8,839 nucleotides of DNA from DASPKX01 sp035627835 (GCA_035627835.1 DASPKX010000170.1:1-8839), one strand, 5' to 3'; numbered from the stretch's first letter, positions 1-6,542 are shown. Made by a program: numbers and translations. The notes: generated by a model from the sequence alone, not told the origin.

Positions 1-450
1 GGTCTCGCCTGCGGTAATCTGAATGGGTGAGGTGACTTTATACGGCTCACGACGCTCCGCTTGAGGCTCCAGGCCAGCCTGCCGGATCATCTTCGCGTAT
101 TCACGAGAGCTGCCGTCGGCAATTGGCGGTTCATTGGAGTCCAGCTCCACAATGGCGTTGTCCACGCCCATCCCGGCAAATGCGCTCAGGATATGCTCCA
201 CCGTGTGCAGCTTCACATTGCCTTTGGCCAGCGTGGTGGAGCGATTGGTTTCGCTGACGTTCTCAACACGGGCTTCAATTTCAGGTGAGCCTTCCAGGTC
301 AACCCGCCGAAAGCGAATTCCTGAGTTCGGCGGCGCAGGGAGGAAGGTCATGTTGACCTTGTTCCCGCTATGAAGGCCCACACCGGCGAAAGTGATGACC
401 TGCTTGAGTGTCTGTTGTTGCAGCACAGCGGGATTTAACAAATGAGCCAT
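1..450 (-). CDS. lpxC: UDP-3-O-acyl-N-acetylglucosamine deacetylase, N-terminal part (runs off the left edge)
   Basis: LpxC is the zinc amidase that performs the committed step of lipid A synthesis in the cytoplasm, removing the acetyl group from UDP-3-O-acyl-GlcNAc. The 150 visible residues match the N-terminal domain. The family opening is present: QQTLK at residues 12-16 and GVGLHSG at 23-29. HTVEHILSA at 82-90 carries the catalytic Glu85 and zinc ligand His86. The stretch ELDSNEPPIADGSS at 102-115 is also typical. The start at 450 sits at the family's usual N-terminal distance, but no clear Shine-Dalgarno sequence precedes it. The remaining zinc ligands and the second domain lie outside the window, so I cannot tell whether it is an LpxC-FabZ fusion as in some phyla. 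It lies 31 bases downstream of the alcohol dehydrogenase gene on the same strand and may be cotranscribed with it. Confidence 0.96.
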   Translation of the reverse strand, partial: MAHLLNPAVLQQQTLKQVITFAGVGLHSGNKVNMTFLPAPPNSGIRFRRVDLEGSPEIEARVENVSETNRSTTLAKGNVKLHTVEHILSAFAGMGVDNAIVELDSNEPPIADGSSREYAKMIRQAGLEPQAERREPYKVTSPIQITAGET

Positions 451-482
451 TTGGTTGGCAAAAGGAATTCCCGAGGGAATTC
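451..482 (-). terminator. Palindrome between adh and lpxC, possible weak terminator or operator
   Basis: The 31-base gap holds an inverted repeat at 465-482, with 8-base arms GAATTCCC and GGGAATTC around a 2-base centre. As RNA it would fold as a 7-base-pair stem with a 4-base loop. It starts in the last base of the adh stop codon (TAG, 484-482). On the minus strand it is followed by CTTTTG, a poor U-tract. It could be a weak terminator, an RNA-processing site or a protein-binding palindrome, and the sequence does not decide which. Confidence 0.3.
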
Positions 483-1582
483 TAGAACAATATCACCCCT
501 TTGGCATTCCGGCCCTCGAGCATATCGTCCATTGCAGTGGGCAGATCTTCCGGGGAGTAAGTGCGAGTAACGAGTTCATCCAGCATCAACTCGCCGCGCT
601 CATAATGATCGAAGATGCGCTTGAAGTCCCGGCTCGGGACGCAATTCCCGTAGAGAGGCGTGATGTACGTTTTATTCCACATGAGCCAGGGCATCGGCAC
701 GGTCACGGGATCGTTTATTCCGCTCACCTGCAAGGCCATCCCGCCATCCCGCACCAAACGCAGCGGAGCAAAGGCCAGGGCCGGAACCGCGGTGGCTTCA
801 AAGGCGTAATCCGCGCCTATTCCGTTCGTTAAGGCTGCGACTGCGGCTGCAAGCCTGTCGAAAGTCCGATCCTGCGGTTCTGTTAAAATTTGGTGTGTCG
901 CGCCGAACCGTGACGCCTGAGCCAGTGCGGATTGCCGTTGATCAATGGCAATGATGACGCTGGCTCCCGCGAGCCGCGCTCCCTGCATGATGTTCAAACC
1001 CACACCGCCGCACCCGAGCACGGCGACGGAGCTGCCCGGTTGAACATTAGCCGCATTCACCGCGGAACCGAAGCCGGTCATGACACCGCAGCCCACAATG
1101 CAGCCGCTCGCAAATGACACTGAAGCGGGCAGGGGAGTTAACGCTGCGGCACGCACGAGCGTCAGTTCTGACAGCACACCAATGTTGAAGGAGCGATCAA
1201 TCGGCTCACCTCGCCACGTTGTGCCTTGAGGGCGGGCATGGGCGGCGGAACGCTCCATGACATGCGCGGGTTTGCTGGTCAGGCAGAGAACTTCCGAGCC
1301 CCGCAAGCACTGGGCGCACTGCCCGCAGGGAATAGCCCAATTCAAGGCAACGCGGTCACCAGCTTTGACGTGGCGAACAGCGGGCCCCACCGCTTCAACA
1401 ACCCCAGCCCCTTCGTGACCCATAATCAAGGGGCGCTTCCAACTGAGCGATGCGTGGTCTGTGTGGCAGATGCCCGCTGCTTTGATTCTGACTAGAACTT
1501 CGTCATCCTGCGGCTCTGCAACTTCAATATCATCGATCGCAAATTTCCCGTAACCATCCGCAATGGCAGCGCGCGCTTTCAT
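482..1582 (-). CDS. Zinc-dependent alcohol dehydrogenase, medium-chain family (class III-like)
   Basis: A 366-residue NAD(P)-dependent medium-chain dehydrogenase that interconverts an alcohol and an aldehyde or ketone; the substrate is not readable from sequence. The GroES-like domain has the catalytic zinc ligands Cys39 (in GICHTD), His56 (in GHEGAG) and Cys165 (in GCGVMTG). The structural zinc lobe is complete, with Cys86, Cys89, Cys92 and Cys100. The Rossmann motif GCGGVG lies at 190-195, and Asp214 (in IAID) at the end of the second strand suggests NAD rather than NADP. Length is normal for the family. The GCGVMTG segment and the general pattern resemble class III and related aryl or thiol-linked alcohol dehydrogenases, so formaldehyde or aldehyde handling is possible but unproven. 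It follows the VOC gene by 14 bases and precedes lpxC. No strong Shine-Dalgarno sequence is visible. Confidence 0.93.
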   Translation of the reverse strand: MKARAAIADGYGKFAIDDIEVAEPQDDEVLVRIKAAGICHTDHASLSWKRPLIMGHEGAGVVEAVGPAVRHVKAGDRVALNWAIPCGQCAQCLRGSEVLCLTSKPAHVMERSAAHARPQGTTWRGEPIDRSFNIGVLSELTLVRAAALTPLPASVSFASGCIVGCGVMTGFGSAVNAANVQPGSSVAVLGCGGVGLNIMQGARLAGASVIIAIDQRQSALAQASRFGATHQILTEPQDRTFDRLAAAVAALTNGIGADYAFEATAVPALAFAPLRLVRDGGMALQVSGINDPVTVPMPWLMWNKTYITPLYGNCVPSRDFKRIFDHYERGELMLDELVTRTYSPEDLPTAMDDMLEGRNAKGVILF

Positions 1583-1596
1583 TAAATTAAGTGCGC

Positions 1597-1980
1597 TCAG
1601 TTTTCCGCATGCAAGCCGATGCGGTTCCCCTCGGTGTCGATGATCAACGCGATCACACCATGCTCCCCAATGGCCAGTCTGGGCATCACGACCTGGCCGC
1701 CTGCGGGCGCAACTTTCTTCACCGCGGCATCAAGCCCTTCTGGAGCAGCTAAATAGATAAGAACGCCGGAGCTTGAAGGCTCCTCGCGTGGGCCCTGGTA
1801 TATCTCACCGCCAGTTCGGAGAGGCTCCATCTGGTCGAACCTGAAGAAGGCATGCTTGCCTCCATGTGGATCATCAATGCGATGGAAGCGCCCGCCCACA
1901 ACGGCTGTGTAGAAGTTGGTCGCGCGATCGATGTCGCGCGCAGGGATTTGAAACCAGGTAATAATCTTGTTCGCGCCCAT
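1597..1980 (-). CDS. VOC-family (glyoxalase/bleomycin-resistance fold) protein
   Basis: A 127-residue single-module vicinal oxygen chelate protein. The start is the methionine opening MGANKIITWFQIPARDI; a longer reading frame adds 19 residues without family character. The first repeat shows the usual F-x-I-x-x-x-D-x-x-R-A-x-x-FY pattern near residues 9-23. The second half ends with GVIALIIDTEGNRIGLHAEN, the strand-turn-strand that normally carries the last metal-ligand Glu/His positions. Members are usually metal-dependent lyases, isomerases, dioxygenases or binding proteins, and many in this short class have no known substrate. The 14-base gap to the alcohol dehydrogenase implies one transcript, so a shared role in reactive aldehyde or ketoaldehyde handling is plausible but inferred. 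Confidence 0.88.
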   Translation of the reverse strand: MGANKIITWFQIPARDIDRATNFYTAVVGGRFHRIDDPHGGKHAFFRFDQMEPLRTGGEIYQGPREEPSSSGVLIYLAAPEGLDAAVKKVAPAGGQVVMPRLAIGEHGVIALIIDTEGNRIGLHAEN

Positions 1981-2094
1981 GATGAACCCGTTTGAATGAC
2001 TTGATCGTAACAAACCGTTCGAACGCAGGGAACACAAAGCTGTCCATGGAAGGGCTTATCGGGACACGCTTAGGGGGACAGTGTTCCTCCGTAA

Positions 2095-2130
2095 GGAGCG
2101 TTGATGCCCACATGGGGAGCATCAATGCCC
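2095..2130. promoter_or_regulatory. Two 15-base direct repeats 21 bases apart, also forming a hairpin; candidate operator
   Basis: GGAGCGTTGATGCCC (2095-2109) and GGAGCATCAATGCCC (2116-2130) match at 12 of 15 positions with a period of 21 bases, about two helical turns. Each unit is itself partly palindromic. Across the pair, TTGATGC (2101-2107) and GCATCAA (2119-2125) are perfect inverted repeats, extendable to about 10 pairs with one wobble. This could be a double binding site for a dimeric regulator or an RNA hairpin. The regulator is unknown. Confidence 0.35.
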
Positions 2131-2310
2131 TGTTTGTGGACACTTAGCTTGAGTGAAGCAAAGAACAAAGGCTGTGCGGTGTTTGGCACATCCGCTGCTT
2201 TAGGCGGTTCCGATTTGGTTGGAAAAACGCAGGGGGTTCCCGCTCGTACGGGAACAAGAGGTTGCGCTATCCTCGGCGGCTTTGTCCGGTGCAAAGCCAG
2301 AAACTCTTAA
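2104..2310 (+). CDS. Possible small ORF, 68 residues, no recognised function
   Basis: An ATG at 2104 follows AAGGAG (2093-2098) at a 5-base spacing, one of the better ribosome binding sites in the window. The frame runs 68 codons to TAA at 2308-2310, ending 25 bases before the secreted-protein gene. The product has no signal peptide, transmembrane segment or motif I recognise, and its composition (many G, A, T and C residues) looks like translated non-coding DNA. The reading frame overlaps several hairpins. Chance is the likeliest explanation; a translated leader is the alternative. Confidence 0.15.
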   Translation: MPTWGASMPCLWTLSLSEAKNKGCAVFGTSAALGGSDLVGKTQGVPARTGTRGCAILGGFVRCKARNS

Positions 2311-2335
2311 AAGGCGCAAGCCACTGATTTTAACG

Positions 2336-5092
2336 ATGGAATTGAAGTCTTTATACGTTCGCGTGGTCGGCGCACTGGCGCTGTGCTGCTCGGTGTTCCT
2401 TGGAACCGCTTTGGAGATCCAGGCGGAAGTGAACCCCCGCCAATATGCGGTTGAAGCGAGCGCGCAAGTGCAGTCAAACCCGCCGCGGATCACCTTGAGC
2501 TGGCCCGCTGATGGCGCGGCCACCGCTTACACAGTCTCCCGCAAAGCGCTGAACTCCGGCTCCTGGAGCCAGCTCGGCAGCTTGGGCGGCTCAGCGACGA
2601 GCTTCACGGACTCTAGTGTTGCGGTCGGTCTGCGCTACGAATACCGGCTCGTGAAAAGCGCCGGGAGTTACACCGGTTACGGATATCTGTATGCGGGCAT
2701 TGATGCGCCTTTGATCGACACCCGCGGCAAAGTGCTCCTCCTCGTGGACAACACACACGCAGCTGATCTCGCGCCCGAATTGGCTCGCTTGCAGCAGGAC
2801 TTGATCGGGGACGGCTGGACAGTGGTCCGCCGGGATGTGGCTCGTTCCATGACACCGCCGCAGGTCAAAGGGATCATCCAGGCGGAGTACAACGCTGACC
2901 GCGCGAACATGCGTTCCGTGTTCATCTTCGGGCATGTTGCTGTCCCTTATTCCGGCAACTTCGCTGTGGACGGCCACGACGATCACCAAGGCGCATGGCC
3001 CGCCGACACCTATTACGCAGACATGGACGGCAACTGGTCCGACAGTTACGCCTACAGCAGTGGCGCCACCCGCGCTGCGAACCAAAACGCTCCGGGAGAC
3101 GGGAAATTTGACCAGAACAACATCCCATCCGATGTGGAATTGGAAGTCGGCCGTGTGGATCTGTTCAAGATGACCTGCTTCTCGAACAAGAGCTTTTCGC
3201 GCGACGAGAAGTATCTGCTCCGTCAATACCTGAACAAAGACCACAACTTCCGTCATCGCGTCTTCACGCTCGCGCGCCGCGGAGTGGTGGCTGATAACTG
3301 GGGTGAACGCGGCGGCGAAGCATTCGCGGCCGGCGCCTGGCGTAATTACTCCTCCTTCTTCGGCGCGACACCGAACGGGCAGCTCGGTTGGGATAGCTAC
3401 TTCCCTTGGCTCAACCAAAATGAAGCGCTCTGCTCCTGGGGCGGTGGAGGTGGTGATTGGATCAGCGCAGGTGGCGTTGGCAATTCCGACATGTGGGCAG
3501 TGAACGATCCGAAGACGGTCTTCACCATGTTCCTCGGCAGCTATTTCGGGGATTGGGACAATGAGAGCGCGTTCCTGCGCGCTCCGCTCGGCGCCACCAC
3601 TTACACGCTGGCTTCCGCTTGGTCTGGCCGCCCGCACTGGGTGTTCCACCACATGGGTCTCGGCGAGACGCTCGGCCTTGGGGCAAAGCTGACCATGAAT
3701 AATGGCAGTGGCGGGCCTTATCAGGCGCAGCACCTGGGCACACGCGGTGTCCACATCGCTTTGCTGGGCGATCCTACTCTCCGCTTGCACCCGGTCATTC
3801 CCCCGAAGAACGTGGTCGGCGCTGGATCAGGCGCTGGCACAACGCTGAGCTGGGCGCCTTCGACAGACACGGACGTAGTCGGATACCACGTTTATCGCGC
3901 AGCCCAGTTGAATGGCTCTTTCACGCGGCTGACCAGCTCTCCGGTCTCTGCAACGGTTTATCAGGATCTCGGCGGCAGCGGCGTCTATATGGTTCGCGCC
4001 GTGAAGCTGGAACGCTCCGCAGGCGGCACTTATTACAATTCCAGCCAGGGCGCTTTCTGGCCGAATGACATCACCTTGCCCCCCGGCGAACTCCCGCCAT
4101 CTGCCCCAACTGGTTTGGCAGCGGCAAACATGACGCCGTCTCAAATCACGCTGAGTTGGAATGATAACGCGAACAATGAAACGGCTTACCGCCTGGAACG
4201 GCGCACCGCCTCCTCCGCCTATGCCGTTGTCGCAAACCTTGGAGCCAATATCCGCTCTCACGTAGACAGCGGCTTGAGCCCAAACACCCAGTATTTTTAC
4301 CGCGTGAGCGCCAGCAACGGCGCAGGCCCAGCGTACTCCTCTGAAGTTTCGGCCTGGACCGCGCAGGCTCTAGTGACACCAGCCGCCGTGACCTTCGTGA
4401 AGGCGGACACCGCGACGAGTGGCTCATGGAGCGGGGTTTACGGCAAGGATGGTTACATCATCCCTGGTGGCGCGAACGCACTGCCCTCCTACGCCAACGT
4501 GACCCAGAGCGGTTGCACTGAATACGTCTGGACCGACAACACTGCGGACACCCGCGCCCTTCAGAAGCCCTCCGGTGGCCGCGTGGCTTCCTGCTGGTAT
4601 TCCGCCACAACCTACACGATCGATCTGAATCTCACGGATGGCGCAACCCATCGCGTGGGCATGTATGTGTTGGATTGGGACCGCTCGGGCCGCAGTCAAA
4701 CTGTCGAGGTGCTGAACACCGCTGGCGCTGTGTTGCACTCTCAGACCGTGAACGGTTTCGAGAATGGCAAGTTTCTCGTCTGGGACATCAAAGGCCAGGT
4801 GAAGATTCGGCTCACACGTCTCAGCGGTTTTAACGCAGTGACCATGGGCTTGTTTTTCGATGCGCCCGCGAGCAGCACGAATGCCACAGCCTCGGGGGGG
4901 CTTGCGTCCGGCAAGTTTAACCTGCGGGTGAATGGCCAGGCTGGGCAGCGCTTCGCAATCTCCAGCTCATCGAACCTGGTCACATGGACACCGCTCACTA
5001 CGGTGACTCTGACGGCTTCGACCTACGATTACATAGACCCAACACCCGCATCGGACAAAAACAAGTTCTACCGCGCGACGTTGGTGCCTTGA
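2336..5092 (+). CDS. Secreted multidomain protein: gingipain (C25)-like core lacking the catalytic dyad, with fibronectin III modules
   Basis: A 918-residue exported protein. The ATG at 2336 is chosen because it opens a signal peptide (MELKSLYVRVVG, then a hydrophobic stretch, cleavage near residue 31); the upstream in-frame extension from 2219 has no such character. Modules by eye: fibronectin III-like at about 40-120; a C25-peptidase-like region at about 128-485; fibronectin III-like at about 490-580 and 588-680; a beta-rich module with SGVYGKDGY near its start at about 684-845; and a C-terminal module at about 850-918 ending KNKFYRATLVP. The C25-like call rests on FIFGHVAVP, PADTYYADMDG, DVELEVGRVD and ALLGDPTLRL, in family order. 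Where active members have His-Gly and a later Cys, this protein reads GGGGGDW (369-375) and FLGSYFGDWD (Ser402), so it is probably not a working cysteine protease. Likely surface-bound or extracellular; function unknown. A strong terminator follows, and no partner gene shares the strand. Confidence 0.85.
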   Translation: MELKSLYVRVVGALALCCSVFLGTALEIQAEVNPRQYAVEASAQVQSNPPRITLSWPADGAATAYTVSRKALNSGSWSQLGSLGGSATSFTDSSVAVGLRYEYRLVKSAGSYTGYGYLYAGIDAPLIDTRGKVLLLVDNTHAADLAPELARLQQDLIGDGWTVVRRDVARSMTPPQVKGIIQAEYNADRANMRSVFIFGHVAVPYSGNFAVDGHDDHQGAWPADTYYADMDGNWSDSYAYSSGATRAANQNAPGDGKFDQNNIPSDVELEVGRVDLFKMTCFSNKSFSRDEKYLLRQYLNKDHNFRHRVFTLARRGVVADNWGERGGEAFAAGAWRNYSSFFGATPNGQLGWDSYFPWLNQNEALCSWGGGGGDWISAGGVGNSDMWAVNDPKTVFTMFLGSYFGDWDNESAFLRAPLGATTYTLASAWSGRPHWVFHHMGLGETLGLGAKLTMNNGSGGPYQAQHLGTRGVHIALLGDPTLRLHPVIPPKNVVGAGSGAGTTLSWAPSTDTDVVGYHVYRAAQLNGSFTRLTSSPVSATVYQDLGGSGVYMVRAVKLERSAGGTYYNSSQGAFWPNDITLPPGELPPSAPTGLAAANMTPSQITLSWNDNANNETAYRLERRTASSAYAVVANLGANIRSHVDSGLSPNTQYFYRVSASNGAGPAYSSEVSAWTAQALVTPAAVTFVKADTATSGSWSGVYGKDGYIIPGGANALPSYANVTQSGCTEYVWTDNTADTRALQKPSGGRVASCWYSATTYTIDLNLTDGATHRVGMYVLDWDRSGRSQTVEVLNTAGAVLHSQTVNGFENGKFLVWDIKGQVKIRLTRLSGFNAVTMGLFFDAPASSTNATASGGLASGKFNLRVNGQAGQRFAISSSSNLVTWTPLTTVTLTASTYDYIDPTPASDKNKFYRATLVP

Positions 5093-5111
5093 TTTGTTAG
5101 CGCCCCCCTCT

Positions 5112-5150
5112 CAAAGCCGGTGAATGTTTCATTCACCGGCTTTGTTTTTT
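5112..5150 (+). terminator. Intrinsic terminator of the secreted-protein gene
   Basis: A perfect 15-base-pair stem (5112-5126 with 5130-5144), a 3-base TTT loop and six T residues at 5145-5150. It begins 20 bases after the TGA stop. Confidence 0.95.
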
Positions 5151-5182
5151 CAAAAGAAAGCCGCCCTCGAACGAGGGCGGCT
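5151..5182 (-). terminator. Terminator-like hairpin, oriented for minus-strand transcription
   Basis: The arms AGCCGCCCTCG (5159-5169) and CGAGGGCGGCT (5172-5182) form 10-11 pairs. On the minus strand the stem is followed by TTCTTTTG (5158-5151). On the plus strand a T-run lies further away at 5196-5200, reachable through an alternative pairing of AAAGCCG (5157-5163) with CGGCTTT (5192-5198). It may stop transcription from both sides between the convergent genes. Confidence 0.65.
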
Positions 5183-5390
5183 GATCGCTTTCGGCTTTTT
5201 GTGGCGCTGGCGCTCGTAGCTGAGCTGGTGTGGTTGCGCCACGAGAAAGAGAATGCCTGAAGGTGAAATTTTCCAGAATCAGGCAAGCTTCTGAACGAGC
5301 CTTAAAATTTTGGTGATCCGCTTGTCAGTTCGAAACCTACCGGCCCCATCGCGGTTGGTTCTCAGGTCATCGGCGCAACCCTGATGAACC
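5183..5390. other. Non-coding stretch with consecutive stem-loops
   Basis: No credible gene lies here. Three further inverted repeats are visible: GTGGCGC/GCGCCAC (5201-5207 with 5236-5242) enclosing GCTC/GAGC (5212-5215 with 5222-5225); TGCCTGA/TCAGGCA (5254-5260 with 5279-5285); and a long imperfect hairpin at about 5355-5392, in which GTTGG, TTC and TCAGG pair with CCTGA, GAA and CCAAC around two bulges. Neither strand folds into a tRNA as far as I can see. A small RNA or decayed repeats are both possible. Confidence 0.45.
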
Positions 5391-5415
5391 CAACAAAAGG
5401 CGGCCGAAGCCGCCT
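5391..5415 (-). terminator. UUCG-loop intrinsic terminator, inferred original terminator of the PRC-barrel gene
   Basis: On the minus strand AGGCGGC (5415-5409), loop TTCG and GCCGCCT (5404-5398) are followed by TTTGTTG (5397-5391). The UUCG loop is the classic stable tetraloop. It now lies about 180 bases after the stop codon of the PRC-barrel gene, but only about 18 bases after it once the intervening small element is removed. Confidence 0.8.
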
Positions 5416-5434
5416 GATGTGTCCAGGTTTAGAT

Positions 5435-5600
5435 TAGAAGCCGTCCCATAAATACCCAAGCAGCGTCTTGCAGGTCTTTTGGCCGGATGCTTCGTTGCTC
5501 CTCAGTCGCAGATCCATGCGGATATACTCCTTCGTCGCGCCTCGCCTCCGACCAAAATCCCTCGCAATCCACTTGCTGGTTATCTATGAGACGGCTTCTA
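5435..5600. mobile_element. MITE-like element, 162 bases, with terminal inverted repeats and TA target duplication
   Basis: The ends are inverted repeats. The left end (5437-5458) starts GAAGCCGTCCCATAAATA and the complement of the right end (5598-5577) starts GAAGCCGTCTCATAGATA, matching at 19 of 22 positions. Both ends are flanked by TA (5435-5436 and 5599-5600), the target duplication of IS630/Tc1-mariner and of some IS5-family elements. No transposase fits inside, so it would depend on an enzyme encoded elsewhere. The interior has no credible ORF; it contains a related pair of segments (GGATGCTTCGTTGCTCC and GGATATACTCCTTCGTCGC). The outermost G of the right end supplies the third base of the TAG stop of the PRC-barrel gene. 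The boundaries and TA duplication are seen directly; the transposase family is inferred. Confidence 0.78.
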
Positions 5601-6542
5601 ACGAACTGCTTTGTTGTTCCGGATCAAACGATGAGCCACCAAAGCCCCACTGTCATCCTTGTGATAACTGATCTGCACATCATCACCAACGCGAAGCTCT
5701 CGGAGAGAATTGCTGACGTTGGCCGTCAGTTTCTCGCGATCACCAAGGCGGAAAGTACGGCGCACACCGTCTTCGTCACGCACCACCACGCGCCGGCCTC
5801 TCACATCCAGGCTCATGATCTCGCCCTGAAGGCTCTTGGTGTCTTGATAAACCTTTGTGTTGCTTGAGCTGCGCTCCCGCTCCGTGCTCACCACAGCGGG
5901 GCCGCCGACCGCGGATTCACGGCGTTCCAGTCGCGCGGTAGTCCGATCAGAGTCGAGCCGCGCTCGAGTGTCCACATCGACATCTGTATCCACATCCGCC
6001 TCAATTCGCGTGAGATCACGGTCGGCTTTCAAACGCGCATTGTAGTAAGCGTTGGGACCCCATTCGGGATCGTTTGGCAACGGCCAGTTCGTGGCGGCAA
6101 AGCCGGGCATTGCTTCAAGTTTCGTGCGGTCCGCATCCAGGACCAGCACGCTCTCAGCGTGATTCATAGCCAACTCTCCTGGCGGCAGCGCGATCAGCTT
6201 TTCCCGGAAACCCAGGAAACCGCCTGTTCCCAGCACCAGGTATGACAGATTGCCGGACTTAAGATCAAAGACGAGGTCCTTCACCACACCGAGCTTCTCG
6301 TTTTGGCGGTTCCAAATCTCCATGCCGAGAAGCTGGCTGGCGCGGTTCTCGGAACCGATCTTCTCCTCGCGCGCATACACCTGGTCTTCCTGGCGGCGTT
6401 TGCGAGATTCCAAATCGGTGGCCGGTTTGGATCGCTCTACCGTGACATCATCCGAAGTGCGAACCTTCACCTCTGCCTCGGCAGAAAAGACGGGCGCAAC
6501 CAAACCTGCCGCAACCATAGCCGCAAACAATAAGCTCCTCAT
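5598..6542 (-). CDS. Exported PRC-barrel domain protein with C-terminal small beta-barrel
   Basis: A 314-residue protein beginning at ATG 6542, chosen because AAGGAG (6555-6550) lies 7 bases upstream and because it opens a signal peptide (MRSLLFAAMVAAGLVAPVFS, cleavage near residue 20). A PRC-barrel domain spans about 67-145 (ASQLLGMEIWNRQNEKLGVV, then VFDLKSGNLSYLVLGTG). A charged, low-complexity linker follows at about 168-235, including the Asp/Val/Thr run DVDTDVDVDT at 183-192. The last part, about 237-308 (LQGEIMSLDVRGRRVVVRDE onward), looks like a small OB-like or DUF5666-like barrel. PRC-barrels mediate protein or RNA contacts and are common in envelope and stress proteins; the exact role is unknown. 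The stop codon TAG is completed by the end of the small element at 5435-5600. The gene is divergent from the leuA leader, with about 170 bases between them. Confidence 0.87.
   Translation of the reverse strand: MRSLLFAAMVAAGLVAPVFSAEAEVKVRTSDDVTVERSKPATDLESRKRRQEDQVYAREEKIGSENRASQLLGMEIWNRQNEKLGVVKDLVFDLKSGNLSYLVLGTGGFLGFREKLIALPPGELAMNHAESVLVLDADRTKLEAMPGFAATNWPLPNDPEWGPNAYYNARLKADRDLTRIEADVDTDVDVDTRARLDSDRTTARLERRESAVGGPAVVSTERERSSSNTKVYQDTKSLQGEIMSLDVRGRRVVVRDEDGVRRTFRLGDREKLTANVSNSLRELRVGDDVQISYHKDDSGALVAHRLIRNNKAVR

Larger units (their letters stand above)
1981..2335. other. Divergent intergenic region with several inverted repeats
   Basis: This 355-base stretch separates the minus-strand VOC gene from the plus-strand secreted-protein gene and should hold both promoters, although I see no convincing -35/-10 pair. 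Structures present are a 10-base palindrome CGTTCGAACG at 2016-2025; CTCC-GTAA-GGAG at 2087-2098; a direct repeat and hairpin at 2095-2130; a 7-base-pair hairpin GTTCCCG/CGGGAAC at 2236-2255 with a 6-base loop; and GGCTTTG/CAAAGCC around 2277-2297. The element GGACAC(GC)TTAG occurs at 2062-2073 and, without the GC, at 2138-2147. Confidence 0.6.

Noticed and set aside
1981..2037. 19-residue extension of the VOC protein
   Set aside because: The extra residues are Ser/Arg-rich and precede the normal VOC first strand; the methionine at 1980 fits the family.
2062..2147. GGACAC(GC)TTAG repeated on both sides of an 85-base stretch, as a possible target duplication
   Set aside because: The copies differ by a 2-base insertion and no terminal inverted repeats flank them, so an insertion is not supported.
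2219..2335. 39-residue extension of the secreted protein
   Set aside because: Charged and unconserved in character; it would bury the signal peptide, which starts at 2336.
2591..3790. 399-residue open frame on the minus strand
   Set aside because: Wholly antisense to the secreted-protein gene, whose frame has a signal peptide and recognisable modules. The antisense product has no domain pattern and arises from GC-rich codon bias.
5200..5340. tRNA-like pieces (CTCGTAGCTGAGCTGG and AGTTCGAAAC)
   Set aside because: No acceptor stem, no matching T-arm stem and no anticodon arm could be assembled on either strand.
5487..5867. Plus-strand open frame of 126 residues
   Set aside because: It spans the small transposable element and the antisense of the PRC-barrel gene, with no family features.
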